Shown: positions 33,202 through 42,955, numbered from the stretch's first letter. The stretch: 64,000 nucleotides of DNA from Lewinellaceae bacterium (GCA_020636105.1 JACJYL010000002.1:1702001-1766000), one strand, 5' to 3'. Numbers and translations are program-made. The notes: generated by a model not told the origin, from the sequence alone.

Positions 33202-36200
33202 GTGAAACTAAACTTTTACGCCAGACTCTTTCTGACCCTGACCGCTTTCCTGACTTTTTCCATTTCCGGTTTCGGACAAACCGCCTCGATAGTGGAAGGA
33301 TGTGCACCACTGGAAGTTCAGTTCTCCCCACCGGCGGGACAGGCTTCTTTTTTCTGGAATTTCCAGACCGGGGCCACCTCTACCCTTTCATCGCCCATCA
33401 ATATTTTTATCAACCCCGGCACCTATGTGGTAGAGTTCAAAAACACTTCCGGCGGACCTGTGATTGGAACCGTAACCATTAACGTTTATCCGGAGCCTAC
33501 CATCACCCTGGTAACCGATACCACAATCGGATGCCGTCCCTTGCTGGTCCAATTTACCGCGGTAACCGACTTGTCTCCGGAAATACAGATCCTTCAATAC
33601 GAGTGGGTATTCGGGGATGGCAATCTTGGAATATCCGCGTCCAGCGTTTCACATCTTTATAATACTTCAGGCCATTTCAGCCCCTCGCTGGGCCTTGAGA
33701 CCAATATTGAAAGTTGCAATACCACTGCTATCTTTCCCGACCTGATCACTGTTTCCAGCGTGGATAATGTCAACTTCGTCACCTCTCCGTTCCCGGCATT
33801 GGCTTGCGAACCGCCTTTGGAAGTTTCCTTTTTCAATTTCACCCCCGGAACAGAATACATGTACGAATGGAATCTTGGCGATGGTGGCACCTTTAGTGGT
33901 CTGACACCTCCTGCCCACACTTATACGGAAGAAGGTATTTTTGAGGTGAGCCTTACCGTGACGGATACCAACCAGTGCTCCGGTGTATTGACCCGCGTAG
34001 TGGCCATCGGTGGACCACTCGCAGATTTTATCGTTCCCGACACCGTTTGTATTCTGGACAGTGTCATCGTTGTCAATACCTCCGATCCGGGGCTTTATTC
34101 ATGGAATACGGACCCAAGTGTTCATTATTTTCACAGGATAATGGCCGACGAGGAAGGATTTGTATTTTCAGAAGCCGGTTACCATGACGTGAGTCTTACA
34201 GTGACCCTGCCAGACAGCTCCTGTTCCTCCACCATCACCAAAACCGTTTATGTTGACGATCCTGACCCGTCCTTTGATTCTGACCCTTCCTATTCCTGTT
34301 ATGTCCCCTTGACGGTCAATTACACGCCATTATCTCCGGATGCGATCGCCTGGGAGTGGGCCCTGCCCGACGGGACGGTTTCTTCCGATCAGTTTGCGAC
34401 GGCAACCCTGGAATACCCTGATGAAGATCCTTTTTCAGAATACGGCAGAAAATTATATTATGCCCAACTGATCGTGACCAATCCTTCCGGTTGCCGGGAC
34501 ACCCTCGTTGCCGCGGATACTTTATTCCGGCCCGATGCCCTTTTTATGCCGGATGTGATCAATGGGTGTGCCCCGTTGACCGTTCAATTCAGCGATTCGA
34601 GCAGCTCTCACGAGGCCATCATGAACTGGTATTACACTTTTGGGGACGGGGAATCCATTTCGCTCGACAATTCGGGCGATGTTTCCCACACTTTTGAAAA
34701 TCCGGGCACGTATGAAGTGCAGATGTCTATCATCAATGAGGCCGGTTGTGTGGACACTTCCTATGTGGTCACCATTGAGGTCGGCGGACCTCTGGATATA
34801 GATTTTGAAGTCGACCAGGCAGCGATATGTCCGGGCGACACCGTTCATTTTACGAGCCTTTTCGATACCGACGAAATAGATGCATGGCACTTTGAAACGG
34901 ATGACGGGAGATCTTTCCATTGTTTCGGAGCCAATGATCTCGACTGGCCTTTCACCGCCGCCGCCGGTACCTACGACGTGACCCTGACGGTGGAATACAA
35001 CGGATGTTATTCCTCGATCACCAAAGAAGATTTTATACTGGTCAAAGGCCCCATTGCCAAAATAGATTATGAAATAGACTGCGATCATCCGTATATCGTG
35101 GCCTTCAGGGATTCCTCTTACGAGGCTACTTCAGTGGTTTGGGAATTTGGAGACGGAGACGGTACCAGTACTCCGGTCACAGCACATGAATATCAGACCA
35201 CCGGGAATTATACCGTTGTGCTCACCGCTTTCAATGAAAGTTCAGGATGTGCCGCTTCAATGGATACGGCCCTGGTTTGTGTGCGGGATTTACAAGCAGC
35301 CTTCACCACTGATAAGGAAAAATATTGCCTCGGCGTGCCCATGATTCTGGATGCCTCCGGTTCCGTGGATGTGGATGCCCATTGTGGTCAGGGTTACGAC
35401 TGGTTTTTTGAGCATAGCAACAGACCGATCACCACCGATACCACCTACCTGGAAATTCCCAGCCAGGTCCCCGAGGAAGAAACCATCATTATGGTTGCGA
35501 CCGACATTAACGGTTGTCGAGATACCGTTCGGCACACCGTCGATATTTTTCATACGGTAGCGGATTTTAGTTTTGATCATACCATTGTATGTGCCGGGGG
35601 CGACAATCCCACCTCATTCACGGATATGTCATTCGGAGACACTACCCTGGTTTCCTGGCAATGGACCTTTGGGGACGGAACAACTTCATCCCAGCAAAAT
35701 CCGGTTCACCCTTTTAACAATAATCCCTTATTTCCGGACACCTCTTACATTGTAACTTTACTCGTCGATGACGTATTAGGGTGCGAAGGCCTCATCAGCT
35801 ACGAAATAAACTGGTACCAGCCCGTTTCTCAAATTTCAACCTTTCCGGAAACGCCGAATATCTGTGTGGGAGATGAGGTAGAGTTTACGGCCAGTGATTT
35901 CACTGCGCAGGGATCGAACCTGAATTTTGCATGGAATTTCGGAAATATGCAACAATCTACGGCACAGACGGCCACCACGACTTACACTCAATCGGGGTTT
36001 TACCAGGTTATTTTGAATTACGAGGAGCAAAGCAGCGGGTGTAGTGGCACGGTCAACAGTTTTGTCAATGTGCAATCCTACCCGGATGCCGGTTTTACCA
36101 CCAGCGTGGACGGGCAGGGCATTGTTTGCTACCCGGAAAACATCATCTTTTTTGATGACAGTGAATCAGAACATCCTTTAGCCTTTTTCTGGGATTTCGG

Positions 36201-37566
36201 CAACGGACAAACCGCCATAGGCGCGAACCCTGCCGCTTCGTTTGGAAAAGGAACTTTTACCATACAAATGATCGCCTCGACGGGCAATGGCTGCCAGGAT
36301 ACTGCCTACCAGCAGATCACCCTCGTTGGGCCGGAAGGTGACTTTTTTATGGATAACAATACGATTTGCCTGGGAGAATCCATCACCTTCCAGTTGATTG
36401 ATACGGTGGATGTGAACTCATATACCTGGAACTTCGGCGACGGCACCCAGCAATCTGATGCAGATCCGGTCACTCATTCCTATGAGGTATTTCCTCCCGG
36501 CGGGCAAACCGTGGCCACGCTGGTATTGGAAGGCCAGAACGGAGCCTGTACCTATGCGGTGGAAAACCCGGTTTTCATCAAAAATCCGGTCGCCTCTTTC
36601 CTGGTCAACGGAGGCAATGAACTCGTGTTTTGCGAAGGAGAGGTAAATTTCAACAATACCTCCTCCGGGGCAAACAGTTTTTTCTGGAACCTGGGCAATG
36701 GTCAAAGTTCGACCGCTTTGAATCCATTTATGGTCTATGATCCCGGAGCTTACGATGTAGTACTGGTCGCCTCCGACAGCCAGTATGGGTGTATGGATAC
36801 TACTTCCCGGCATATCGTTCTGGGCAACATTCCCGATGTTTTTATTTTGGAAGACACCCTTTGTCCGGGAGGTACGGCAACCTTGATGATCAACAGCCCC
36901 ATTGAAAACGGAGTGTACATCTGGTCGCCGGCAAGTTTTTTTGAGGACCCTTTTGCTGAAATACAAGAAGTGACTTTGGATCAGACGACGACTTTCTCCG
37001 TTATTGTCAGAGATTCTACGGGATGTGAAGGCGTTGATGATGGCACCATTTCCGTCATTCAACCCTTGCCATGGATGGATATTGACACCTCCATGTGTCC
37101 TTCAATGATACTCGATGTGCCGATACCCGTTAATGATGGCTTCCACCTGTACAACTGGTCGCCAACCGCCCCGCCGTTTGCTCCGGAAGAAAATGCCGAA
37201 TTCACACTGGCCATCAGCGACCTGCTCAATTGTGAATCGGCTGAATACCTATACAGCATAGCCGTTTTCGGGGATGATGAATACCGTATTCCCAATGTCT
37301 TTTCTCCCAATGGCGATGATTTCAATGATGTATTCAAAGTCTATTACAACGAACAGTTTACCGACCAAATCGAGATCCTTGACTTTTGGGTCTATAATCG
37401 CTGGGGCGAAAAGGTTTACCACGACAATGGTTCTGATGCAGCCTGGGATGGCACTTACAAAGGCGAACCTGCCCAGGCGGATATGTATATTTACAAAATG
37501 GAAATTCTGTTGGTCTGTGAAGGCAGGAAGGTAACGACTTTCGGGGAGGTAACTTTACTACGCTAA
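33202..37566 (+). CDS. giant multi-PKD surface protein with gliding-type T9SS C-terminus
   Basis: About 1454 residues. The signal peptide is FLTLTAFLTFSISGFGQ. There is no ATG; GTG 33202, preceded by ATAAGG, fits the signal best (TTG 33136 would add 22 residues). About ten or more PKD-type beta-sandwich repeats follow, each recognisable by W-x-F/L-G-D/N-G (EWVFGDGN, YEWNLGDGG, VWEFGDGDG, WQWTFGDGT, TWNFGDGT, FWNLGNGQ). The last about 85 residues (PNVFSPNGDDFNDVF ... VYNRWGEKVY ... WDGTYKGEPA) are the CHU_C/type B T9SS sorting domain. The protein is probably secreted and exposed, possibly an adhesin. Ligand and any link to gliding are unknown. Confidence 0.93.
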   Translation: MKLNFYARLFLTLTAFLTFSISGFGQTASIVEGCAPLEVQFSPPAGQASFFWNFQTGATSTLSSPINIFINPGTYVVEFKNTSGGPVIGTVTINVYPEPTITLVTDTTIGCRPLLVQFTAVTDLSPEIQILQYEWVFGDGNLGISASSVSHLYNTSGHFSPSLGLETNIESCNTTAIFPDLITVSSVDNVNFVTSPFPALACEPPLEVSFFNFTPGTEYMYEWNLGDGGTFSGLTPPAHTYTEEGIFEVSLTVTDTNQCSGVLTRVVAIGGPLADFIVPDTVCILDSVIVVNTSDPGLYSWNTDPSVHYFHRIMADEEGFVFSEAGYHDVSLTVTLPDSSCSSTITKTVYVDDPDPSFDSDPSYSCYVPLTVNYTPLSPDAIAWEWALPDGTVSSDQFATATLEYPDEDPFSEYGRKLYYAQLIVTNPSGCRDTLVAADTLFRPDALFMPDVINGCAPLTVQFSDSSSSHEAIMNWYYTFGDGESISLDNSGDVSHTFENPGTYEVQMSIINEAGCVDTSYVVTIEVGGPLDIDFEVDQAAICPGDTVHFTSLFDTDEIDAWHFETDDGRSFHCFGANDLDWPFTAAAGTYDVTLTVEYNGCYSSITKEDFILVKGPIAKIDYEIDCDHPYIVAFRDSSYEATSVVWEFGDGDGTSTPVTAHEYQTTGNYTVVLTAFNESSGCAASMDTALVCVRDLQAAFTTDKEKYCLGVPMILDASGSVDVDAHCGQGYDWFFEHSNRPITTDTTYLEIPSQVPEEETIIMVATDINGCRDTVRHTVDIFHTVADFSFDHTIVCAGGDNPTSFTDMSFGDTTLVSWQWTFGDGTTSSQQNPVHPFNNNPLFPDTSYIVTLLVDDVLGCEGLISYEINWYQPVSQISTFPETPNICVGDEVEFTASDFTAQGSNLNFAWNFGNMQQSTAQTATTTYTQSGFYQVILNYEEQSSGCSGTVNSFVNVQSYPDAGFTTSVDGQGIVCYPENIIFFDDSESEHPLAFFWDFGNGQTAIGANPAASFGKGTFTIQMIASTGNGCQDTAYQQITLVGPEGDFFMDNNTICLGESITFQLIDTVDVNSYTWNFGDGTQQSDADPVTHSYEVFPPGGQTVATLVLEGQNGACTYAVENPVFIKNPVASFLVNGGNELVFCEGEVNFNNTSSGANSFFWNLGNGQSSTALNPFMVYDPGAYDVVLVASDSQYGCMDTTSRHIVLGNIPDVFILEDTLCPGGTATLMINSPIENGVYIWSPASFFEDPFAEIQEVTLDQTTTFSVIVRDSTGCEGVDDGTISVIQPLPWMDIDTSMCPSMILDVPIPVNDGFHLYNWSPTAPPFAPEENAEFTLAISDLLNCESAEYLYSIAVFGDDEYRIPNVFSPNGDDFNDVFKVYYNEQFTDQIEILDFWVYNRWGEKVYHDNGSDAAWDGTYKGEPAQADMYIYKMEILLVCEGRKVTTFGEVTLLR

Positions 37567-37663
37567 GGGAATAATTCCTTTTCGAAAAGTTAAAAAAGAA
37601 AAAACAGCTGTTTGCAATGTCACGTTTCCATAACCCGCGGCTTCTATAGAAGGGAGCTTCGAA

Positions 37664-37706
37664 GCGCCAGACCTCCGAGGTTTTAAAAACCTCGGAGGTC
37701 TGGCGC
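37664..37706. repeat. perfect 43-bp palindrome
   Basis: Two 21-base arms (GCGCCAGACCTCCGAGG plus four T, and the exact complement) surround a single central A. It lies 98 bases after the PKD gene and just before a separate terminator-like hairpin. It would form a very stable RNA hairpin or a DNA cruciform. Its composition resembles dispersed palindromes rather than a simple terminator, since T-tracts are absent outside the stem. Confidence 0.75.
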
Positions 37707-37713
37707 ACGGGCT

Positions 37714-37768
37714 AAAAAAAAACATCCAAAGCTTCGCCTGACGGCAAAACCCGGGATGTCTTTTTTTT
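37714..37768. terminator. bidirectional terminator between PKD gene and ferredoxin gene
   Basis: A9-CATCC (37714-37727) pairs with GGGATGTC-T8 (37753-37768). Tracts on both sides allow termination in both directions between converging genes. Confidence 0.75.
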
Positions 37769-37796
37769 GCTTAAAAAGTCGTCTGGCCGACAGGAA

Positions 37797-38147
37797 TTAT
37801 TCTCCGTGCAACCAGGCTTTTTTAGCCATGAGTTCATCTTCCGACTCTCTATGGTCCTCATCGTCAACACAACAGTCAACGGGACAAACGGAAGCACACT
37901 GCGGTTCATCGTGGAAACCTTTACATTCCGTACATTTATCGGTCACTATATAGTAGAACTCATCTGAGATCGGATCGTGCTTTTTATCTGCATCAACCAT
38001 ACTTCCGTCAGGACGTTCAATCATGCCGCTCAGTTCGGTACCGTCAGCAAATGACCATTCCTCATCCGGTTCATAAATTGCGTTGTTCGGACATTCCGAA
38101 ATACAGGCATCGCAATTGATGCATTCATCTGTGATTTTAATTGCCAT
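37797..38147 (-). CDS. 2x[4Fe-4S] ferredoxin
   Basis: A 116-residue ferredoxin. The first cluster motif is CINCDACISECP, the second CTECKGFHDEPQCASVCP. The C-x2-C-x8-C-x3-C spacing of the second is typical of Allochromatium-type low-potential ferredoxins. A 35-residue acidic insertion separates the two (PDEEWSFADG...ISDEF), and the tail carries extra cysteines (DCC). Its start is 217 bases from korA in the opposite direction. It is a natural electron acceptor for KorAB and donor to the neighbouring complex I lacking NuoEFG. Confidence 0.95.
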   Translation of the reverse strand: MAIKITDECINCDACISECPNNAIYEPDEEWSFADGTELSGMIERPDGSMVDADKKHDPISDEFYYIVTDKCTECKGFHDEPQCASVCPVDCCVDDEDHRESEDELMAKKAWLHGE

Positions 38148-38303
38148 CTTAAATCAATTTTATGTTGAATAATTGTGTTAAAAAAACCTTCTGAAAAGTT
38201 TCAGAATGCAACATTAAGAAGGTTTGTAAATATACTAAAAAAAATTCAATAATTTTTATGTAATTTAGAGCCAATATAAATTAGCATTGTATGATCTATG
38301 CTA

Positions 38304-38334
38304 TTGGATATTGGAGATGATTACCCTAAATTAG
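38304..38334 (+). promoter_or_regulatory. candidate promoter of the kor-nuo region
   Basis: TTG (38304-38306) and TAAATTAG (38327-38334, seven of eight to TAnnTTTG) are 20 bases apart; the korA start is 30 bases downstream. Confidence 0.5.
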
Positions 38335-38363
38335 CGCGTCTTTTAAAATAAAAAAAATAAAAC

Positions 38364-40262
38364 ATGGCAGTTGAAGATATAAAAACAACACGGCAGGAGT
38401 TATCAGATTCGAATGTGTTGGAAAAGGTCGTAATCCTTTTTGTCGGTGATTCCGGTGACGGGATGCAGCTTACAGGTACCCAATTCTCTGACACTTCAGC
38501 AATGTTGGGAAACGATATAGCAACATTTCCTAACTACCCTGCAGAAATCAGAGCTCCGCTCGGCAGTGTTTATGGCGTATCTGGTTTTCAGGTGCATATT
38601 GGCCAAACGGAGATCAGTACCCCCGGTGATGATGTTGATGTACTGGTAGCCATGAATCCGGCCGCATTAAAGACTAATTTACATACTGTTCCTCCGGGAA
38701 AGACCATCATCGTTGATTCTGATAGTTTCACGAGTAAGAATCTATCAAAAGCGGGTTACGAATCGAATCCACTGGAGGACGACAGTCTGGCTAACTTCAA
38801 GGTTATCCAGGCACAGATTACTACCCTTACACGAACAAGCATTCTGGACATCGGTCTCGACAATAAGAGTATCAACCGGAGCAGGAATATGTTTGCCCTG
38901 GGCATGGTTTTCTGGATGTTCAGCCGCCCTCTAACGCATACGGAAAATTTCCTCGAAAAGAAATTCAAGAATAATCCTAAAGTAGTTGAAGCCAACAAAC
39001 GCGTCTTACGTGCAGGGTTCAATTATGCAGACACCCTTGAGTTGTTGCCTTCTGCCCATACCATTCTCCCTGCCAAAATGGCTCCGGGAAAATATCGTAT
39101 TATTATGGGTAATGCAGCTACTGCCTGGGGTTTTATTGCGGCAGCAGAAAAGGCAGGCCTCGAGTTATTCCTCGGATCTTACCCTATTACTCCGGCTTCT
39201 GATATTCTCCACGAACTGTCAAAACACCAACACTTTGGCGTTAAGACTTTCCAGGCTGAAGATGAAATTGCAGGGGTATGTTCCGCTATTGGTGCCTCCT
39301 TTGCCGGCGACCTTGCCATTACGACTACCTCCGGCCCTGGGCTTGCCCTGAAAGGAGAAGCTATCGGTCTTGCAATGATTACCGAATTACCATTGGTAAT
39401 TGTCAACGTACAACGGGGCGGCCCATCCACGGGTTTGCCAACCAAAACCGAACAATCTGATTTACTGCAATGTCTCTATGGAAGAAATGGAGACAGCCCG
39501 GTAATCGTCATAGCAGCCAGTACACCGGCCAACTGTTTTGATTATGCCTACGAAGCCTCCCGGCTTGCCCTGGAACATATGACCCCCGTTATTTTGATGA
39601 CCGACGGTTATATCGCCAACGGTTCAGAACCATGGAGAATTAAATCCATGGAGGATTTGGCGCCCATTACGCCAAGAGTTGCCAAAACTCCGGAAGAAGG
39701 AAAAATATGGAATGCCTATGCCAGAGATGAAAAGACCCTGGCCAGAGAATGGGCCATTCCGGGAACTCCTGGTTTGGAGCACCGCGTGGGTGGCTTAGAA
39801 AAAGATAAATTAAATGGTAATGTTTCTTACGTCCCTGAAAATCACGAATACATGGTTAAAATCCGTGCGGAAAAAATCAAACGGGTTGAAAACGACATTC
39901 CTGAATTAGTGATCGAAGGAGCTTCATCAGGTGAATTACTCATCGTGGGATGGGGAGGAACTTATGGCAGTTTACATACTGCCGTAAAATATTTGAATGA
40001 TACCGGAGATAAGATTGGTTTTGTGCATTTCAACTACCTCAATCCTATGCCGAAAAATACAAACGAAGTATTCAGCCGTTTCAAAAAGATATTGGTTTGC
40101 GAATTGAATATGGGACAATTGGTTTCTGTGTTGCGCTCCCGTTATCCGAACCATAATTTCTTGAAATACAACAAGATACAGGGACTTCCTTTTACAATTA
40201 TGGAATTGGTTCAAAAATTCACACAGACACTTGGAACACCGATTGATGAGCAACTAATTTAA
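38364..40262 (+). CDS. korA: 2-oxoacid:ferredoxin oxidoreductase, fused gamma-alpha subunit
   Basis: A 632-residue subunit. The gamma domain comes first (about 25-205; VGDSGDGMQLTGTQFS, PAEIRAPLGSVYGVSGFQ). The alpha (pyrimidine-binding) domain follows from about 235 (GNAATAWGFIAAAEKAGLE, FLGSYPITPASDIL, FQAEDEIAGVCSAIGASFAG, TTTSGPGLALKGEA, VNVQRGGPSTGLPTKTEQSDL). With KorB it oxidatively decarboxylates a 2-oxoacid, probably 2-oxoglutarate, to the acyl-CoA and reduces ferredoxin. There is no built-in ferredoxin domain, so the external ferredoxin encoded next door is expected to be the acceptor. The exact 2-oxoacid is not proven. korB starts 51 bases after its stop. Confidence 0.93.
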   Translation: MAVEDIKTTRQELSDSNVLEKVVILFVGDSGDGMQLTGTQFSDTSAMLGNDIATFPNYPAEIRAPLGSVYGVSGFQVHIGQTEISTPGDDVDVLVAMNPAALKTNLHTVPPGKTIIVDSDSFTSKNLSKAGYESNPLEDDSLANFKVIQAQITTLTRTSILDIGLDNKSINRSRNMFALGMVFWMFSRPLTHTENFLEKKFKNNPKVVEANKRVLRAGFNYADTLELLPSAHTILPAKMAPGKYRIIMGNAATAWGFIAAAEKAGLELFLGSYPITPASDILHELSKHQHFGVKTFQAEDEIAGVCSAIGASFAGDLAITTTSGPGLALKGEAIGLAMITELPLVIVNVQRGGPSTGLPTKTEQSDLLQCLYGRNGDSPVIVIAASTPANCFDYAYEASRLALEHMTPVILMTDGYIANGSEPWRIKSMEDLAPITPRVAKTPEEGKIWNAYARDEKTLAREWAIPGTPGLEHRVGGLEKDKLNGNVSYVPENHEYMVKIRAEKIKRVENDIPELVIEGASSGELLIVGWGGTYGSLHTAVKYLNDTGDKIGFVHFNYLNPMPKNTNEVFSRFKKILVCELNMGQLVSVLRSRYPNHNFLKYNKIQGLPFTIMELVQKFTQTLGTPIDEQLI

Positions 40263-40313
40263 AATATCCCAGAGCGATTGACTAAGAGCGAAAGAAACTA
40301 AAAAATTAAAAAA

Positions 40314-41318
40314 ATGGAAAATCCTACCTATACGTTTAAAGATATGGCCAGCGACCAGGAAGTGCGCTGGTGCCCGGGTTGTGATGATTATGTGATTTTA
40401 AGGTCAGTACAAAAGGCCTTGCCACTAATGGGCGTCAAAAAGGAAAATTTTGCCTTTATTTCAGGAATCGGGTGTTCATCCCGTTTTCCTTATTACATGA
40501 ATACTTATGGGATGCACAGTATCCATGGTCGAGCCCCTGCTATTGCAACAGGTGTAAAGCTTGCCAATCCGGAATTAAGTGTATGGGTGATCACCGGCGA
40601 TGGGGATTCCATGGCCATTGGTGGCAATCACTTTATTCATGTAATCCGCAGGAATGTCGATCTCAATATCATTCTGTTTAATAATGAAATTTACGGTCTG
40701 ACCAAAGGGCAATTTTCTCCGACCTCTGAAGTAGGGCTGCGCACCAAATCTTCTCCTTACGGAAATACTCAGCCTCCTTTCCATCCGGCAGGTTTAGCCC
40801 TGGGTGCTCAGGCGAGATTTTTTGCCCGCATTCCCGGGAATCTGCCTAAAGAATTGACAGATGTTTTTGTGGAAGCAGAAAAGTTTCATGGCACTTCCGT
40901 CATTGAAGTCTTACAGAACTGTGTGATTTTCAATGATAAGGTATTTGATGATATTGTCAATAAAGATGTGCGTGATGATGCGCAGATTTGGGTCGAGCAT
41001 GGAAAGCCAATGATTTTTGGCAAAGAGCGTAACAAAGGGCTAGTACTTAACGGATTAAAACTCGAGGTAGCCACCATTGGAGAAAATGGTATTACCGAAG
41101 CCGATATTCTCATACACGATGCTGAAGACCCGGATAACACCTTGCATCAAATGCTTGGAAAACTTCATGCGCCTACCGTTATGGGTATTATTCGAAGAGT
41201 AGATGACGCTACCTTAGGAGATAGAGTAAAAGTCCAAATGGAGGAAGTCAAGAAAAATGCCAAGTTTCATTCGGTTAGCGACTTGTTATTATCCGGAGAA
41301 ACATGGGAGGTCAAATAA
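40314..41318 (+). CDS. korB: 2-oxoacid:ferredoxin oxidoreductase, beta subunit
   Basis: A 334-residue thiamine-diphosphate subunit. VRWCPGCDDYVILR and ISGIGCSSRFPYYM supply iron-sulfur ligands. The ThDP/magnesium motif is GDGDSMAIGGNH followed by FNNEIYGLTKGQFSPTS. HGRAPAIATGVKLANP is typical of 2-oxoglutarate-type enzymes. Length and order fit KorB. It lies between korA and nuoA; the nuoA start is 82 bases downstream, with a hairpin between. Together with the ferredoxin gene it points to a coupled 2-oxoacid-to-complex I electron path. Confidence 0.94.
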   Translation: MENPTYTFKDMASDQEVRWCPGCDDYVILRSVQKALPLMGVKKENFAFISGIGCSSRFPYYMNTYGMHSIHGRAPAIATGVKLANPELSVWVITGDGDSMAIGGNHFIHVIRRNVDLNIILFNNEIYGLTKGQFSPTSEVGLRTKSSPYGNTQPPFHPAGLALGAQARFFARIPGNLPKELTDVFVEAEKFHGTSVIEVLQNCVIFNDKVFDDIVNKDVRDDAQIWVEHGKPMIFGKERNKGLVLNGLKLEVATIGENGITEADILIHDAEDPDNTLHQMLGKLHAPTVMGIIRRVDDATLGDRVKVQMEEVKKNAKFHSVSDLLLSGETWEVK

Positions 41319-41337
41319 ATAGATTTTAATTTTAAAT

Positions 41338-41376
41338 AGGTTGCGAAACATTACCAAAGGTAAAATTTCGCAACCT
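41338..41376 (+). promoter_or_regulatory. long hairpin in the korB-nuoA spacer
   Basis: AGGTTGCGAAA (41338-41348) pairs perfectly with TTTCGCAACCT (41366-41376); inner ACC/GGT adds to it, leaving a short loop. No U-tract follows, so it is not a typical terminator. It ends 24 bases before the nuoA start. It may be an RNA-processing or stabilising element that sets kor against nuo expression. The stem also overlaps a TTG that is in frame with nuoA, which is therefore not the start. Confidence 0.6.
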
Positions 41377-41400
41377 AATAATATAATAAAACCTGGCATT

Positions 41401-41751
41401 ATGGGATTAGAAGCGATAATTGTTTTTTTGGTTGCAGGAGTTGTTTTTGTTGGCGGAGCTATGGCTGCTTCAGCACTATTGGCCCCTAATTCCAAAAATG
41501 AGTTCAAAAATGATCCTTACGAATGCGGGCTGCCTACCGAAGGACCTACACACGTTCAGTTTAAGGTGGGCTATTACCTTTTTGCCATTCTTTTTCTCGT
41601 TTTTGATGTGGAAATGGTATTTCTTGTTCCCTGGGCAGTGGTTATGAAAAGTATTGGCGGTGTAGCCCTGGTCGAGGCCCTGATCTTTTTGATCATCCTT
41701 GGAATGGGACTCCTCTATGCCTGGAAGAAAAAAGCATTGGTCTGGGAGTAA
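41401..41751 (+). CDS. nuoA: NADH-quinone oxidoreductase-like subunit A
   Basis: A 116-residue membrane subunit of complex I. ATG 41401 is chosen: an in-frame TTG at 41341 lies inside the hairpin. Three hydrophobic helices are visible (EAIIVFLVAGVVFVGGAMA; FAILFLVFDVEMVFLVPW; ALIFLIILGMGLLYAW). The conserved loop YECGLPTEGPTHVQFKVGYY carries the cysteine near the quinone channel. It is the first gene of the nuo series, 49 bases before nuoB. Confidence 0.96.
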   Translation: MGLEAIIVFLVAGVVFVGGAMAASALLAPNSKNEFKNDPYECGLPTEGPTHVQFKVGYYLFAILFLVFDVEMVFLVPWAVVMKSIGGVALVEALIFLIILGMGLLYAWKKKALVWE

Positions 41752-41799
41752 TCCTATCTATTGAATCGCTACAATAATTGAACACCAGAAAAAAATATC

Positions 41800-42348
41800 A
41801 TGGAAGAAGCAATCAATCAAAGTGAACTGGGTACTGTAATAAATGGCGGTAACGGAGGCAACATCCTTATCACCTCCATTGATAAAGTGGTCAACTGGAG
41901 TCGCGCTAATTCCTTATGGCCCCTGGTTTTTGGAACGAGCTGCTGCGCCATCGAAATGATGGCTACAGGTGCTGCACGTCACGACTGGTCACGTTTTGGT
42001 ACCGAAGTGGCCAGGGCTACGCCTCGTCAGGCCGATCTTATCGTCATTGCGGGAACCATCGTCAATAAAATGGCTCCTGTATTACGCACACTCTATGACC
42101 AGATGGCCGATCCAAAATATGTCATCGCCATGGGTGCCTGTGCTATTTCCGGCGGACCTTTCTTCTACAATACCTATTCTGTTGTCAAAGGTGCTGACCA
42201 CGTAATTCCTGTTGACGTTTATGTTCCGGGGTGTCCGCCACGCCCGGAGGCCCTGCTTTTCGGAATCATGGAACTCCAAAAAAAGATCAAAACCGAACGT
42301 TCCGGAAAAAGGATCCATCCCGATGAAAAATTTGCGGAAGGATTTTAA
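41800..42348 (+). CDS. nuoB: complex I subunit B (cluster N2)
   Basis: A 182-residue subunit holding the terminal [4Fe-4S] cluster N2. Its ligands are seen as the CC pair in GTSCCAIEMMA, C in VIAMGACAISGGPFF and C in YVPGCPPRPEALL. It passes electrons to quinone at the interface with NuoD. The short N-terminal extension and length are ordinary. It lies between nuoA and nuoC. Confidence 0.97.
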   Translation: MEEAINQSELGTVINGGNGGNILITSIDKVVNWSRANSLWPLVFGTSCCAIEMMATGAARHDWSRFGTEVARATPRQADLIVIAGTIVNKMAPVLRTLYDQMADPKYVIAMGACAISGGPFFYNTYSVVKGADHVIPVDVYVPGCPPRPEALLFGIMELQKKIKTERSGKRIHPDEKFAEGF

Positions 42349-42402
42349 CCCTCCAACAAATGAACAGCCCTTTGGGCCGCATTAAAAGTAAAACGAACTA
42401 GC

Positions 42403-42861
42403 ATGGATAAGACAGCATTGAAAAATCTTATTTCTTCCTGGGCAGAAGGTATTGAGTTTGACGAAGAGCAGGAATATTTGCAGGTAACCCTGCCGGGAGA
42501 AACCCTTCACGAAGTGGCGTTGCAATTAAAAGATCATCCCGAAACAGCTTTCGATTATTTGTTTTGCCAAAGCGGTATCGACTGGCCGGATCATCTTGAA
42601 GTTGTTTATCATCTCGAATCAACCAAACATAAACATATCATTGTCGCCAGAACAAAAACGGAAGGCAGGGAAACGCCCGAAGTGGATACCGTTTGCGACA
42701 TCTGGCCAACGGCCGAATTTCACGAAAGAGAAATATATGATCTCTACGGGGTGGTATTCAGGAATCATCCTGACCTCAGACGTTTGTTGCTGACAGATGA
42801 CTGGGAAGGTTATCCCCTGCGCAAAGATTATGTGGATGATGTGAATATGATCGATTATTAA
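42403..42861 (+). CDS. nuoC: complex I subunit C
   Basis: A 152-residue peripheral-arm subunit of about 30 kDa type. The signature HEREIYDLYGVVFRNHPDLRR is read in three parts: EFHEREIYDLYGV, FRNHPDLRRLLL and DWEGYPLRKDY. It is separate from nuoD, unlike the fused NuoCD of enterics. It connects NuoD, B and I, where electrons from an external donor such as ferredoxin would enter in enzymes without NuoEFG. Confidence 0.95.
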   Translation: MDKTALKNLISSWAEGIEFDEEQEYLQVTLPGETLHEVALQLKDHPETAFDYLFCQSGIDWPDHLEVVYHLESTKHKHIIVARTKTEGRETPEVDTVCDIWPTAEFHEREIYDLYGVVFRNHPDLRRLLLTDDWEGYPLRKDYVDDVNMIDY

Positions 42862-42955
42862 TCAGGAATTAAGGGATCGGGACAAAAAAACCTCTGTGCT
42901 AAAAATACCGGAGGCGAATTTCAAAAAAATGTCCCCGGTACAAAAGTCATAAGAT

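Noticed and set aside
41341..41400. nuoA beginning at TTG 41341
   Set aside because: This codon lies inside a perfect hairpin; ATG 41401 fits the family N-terminus.
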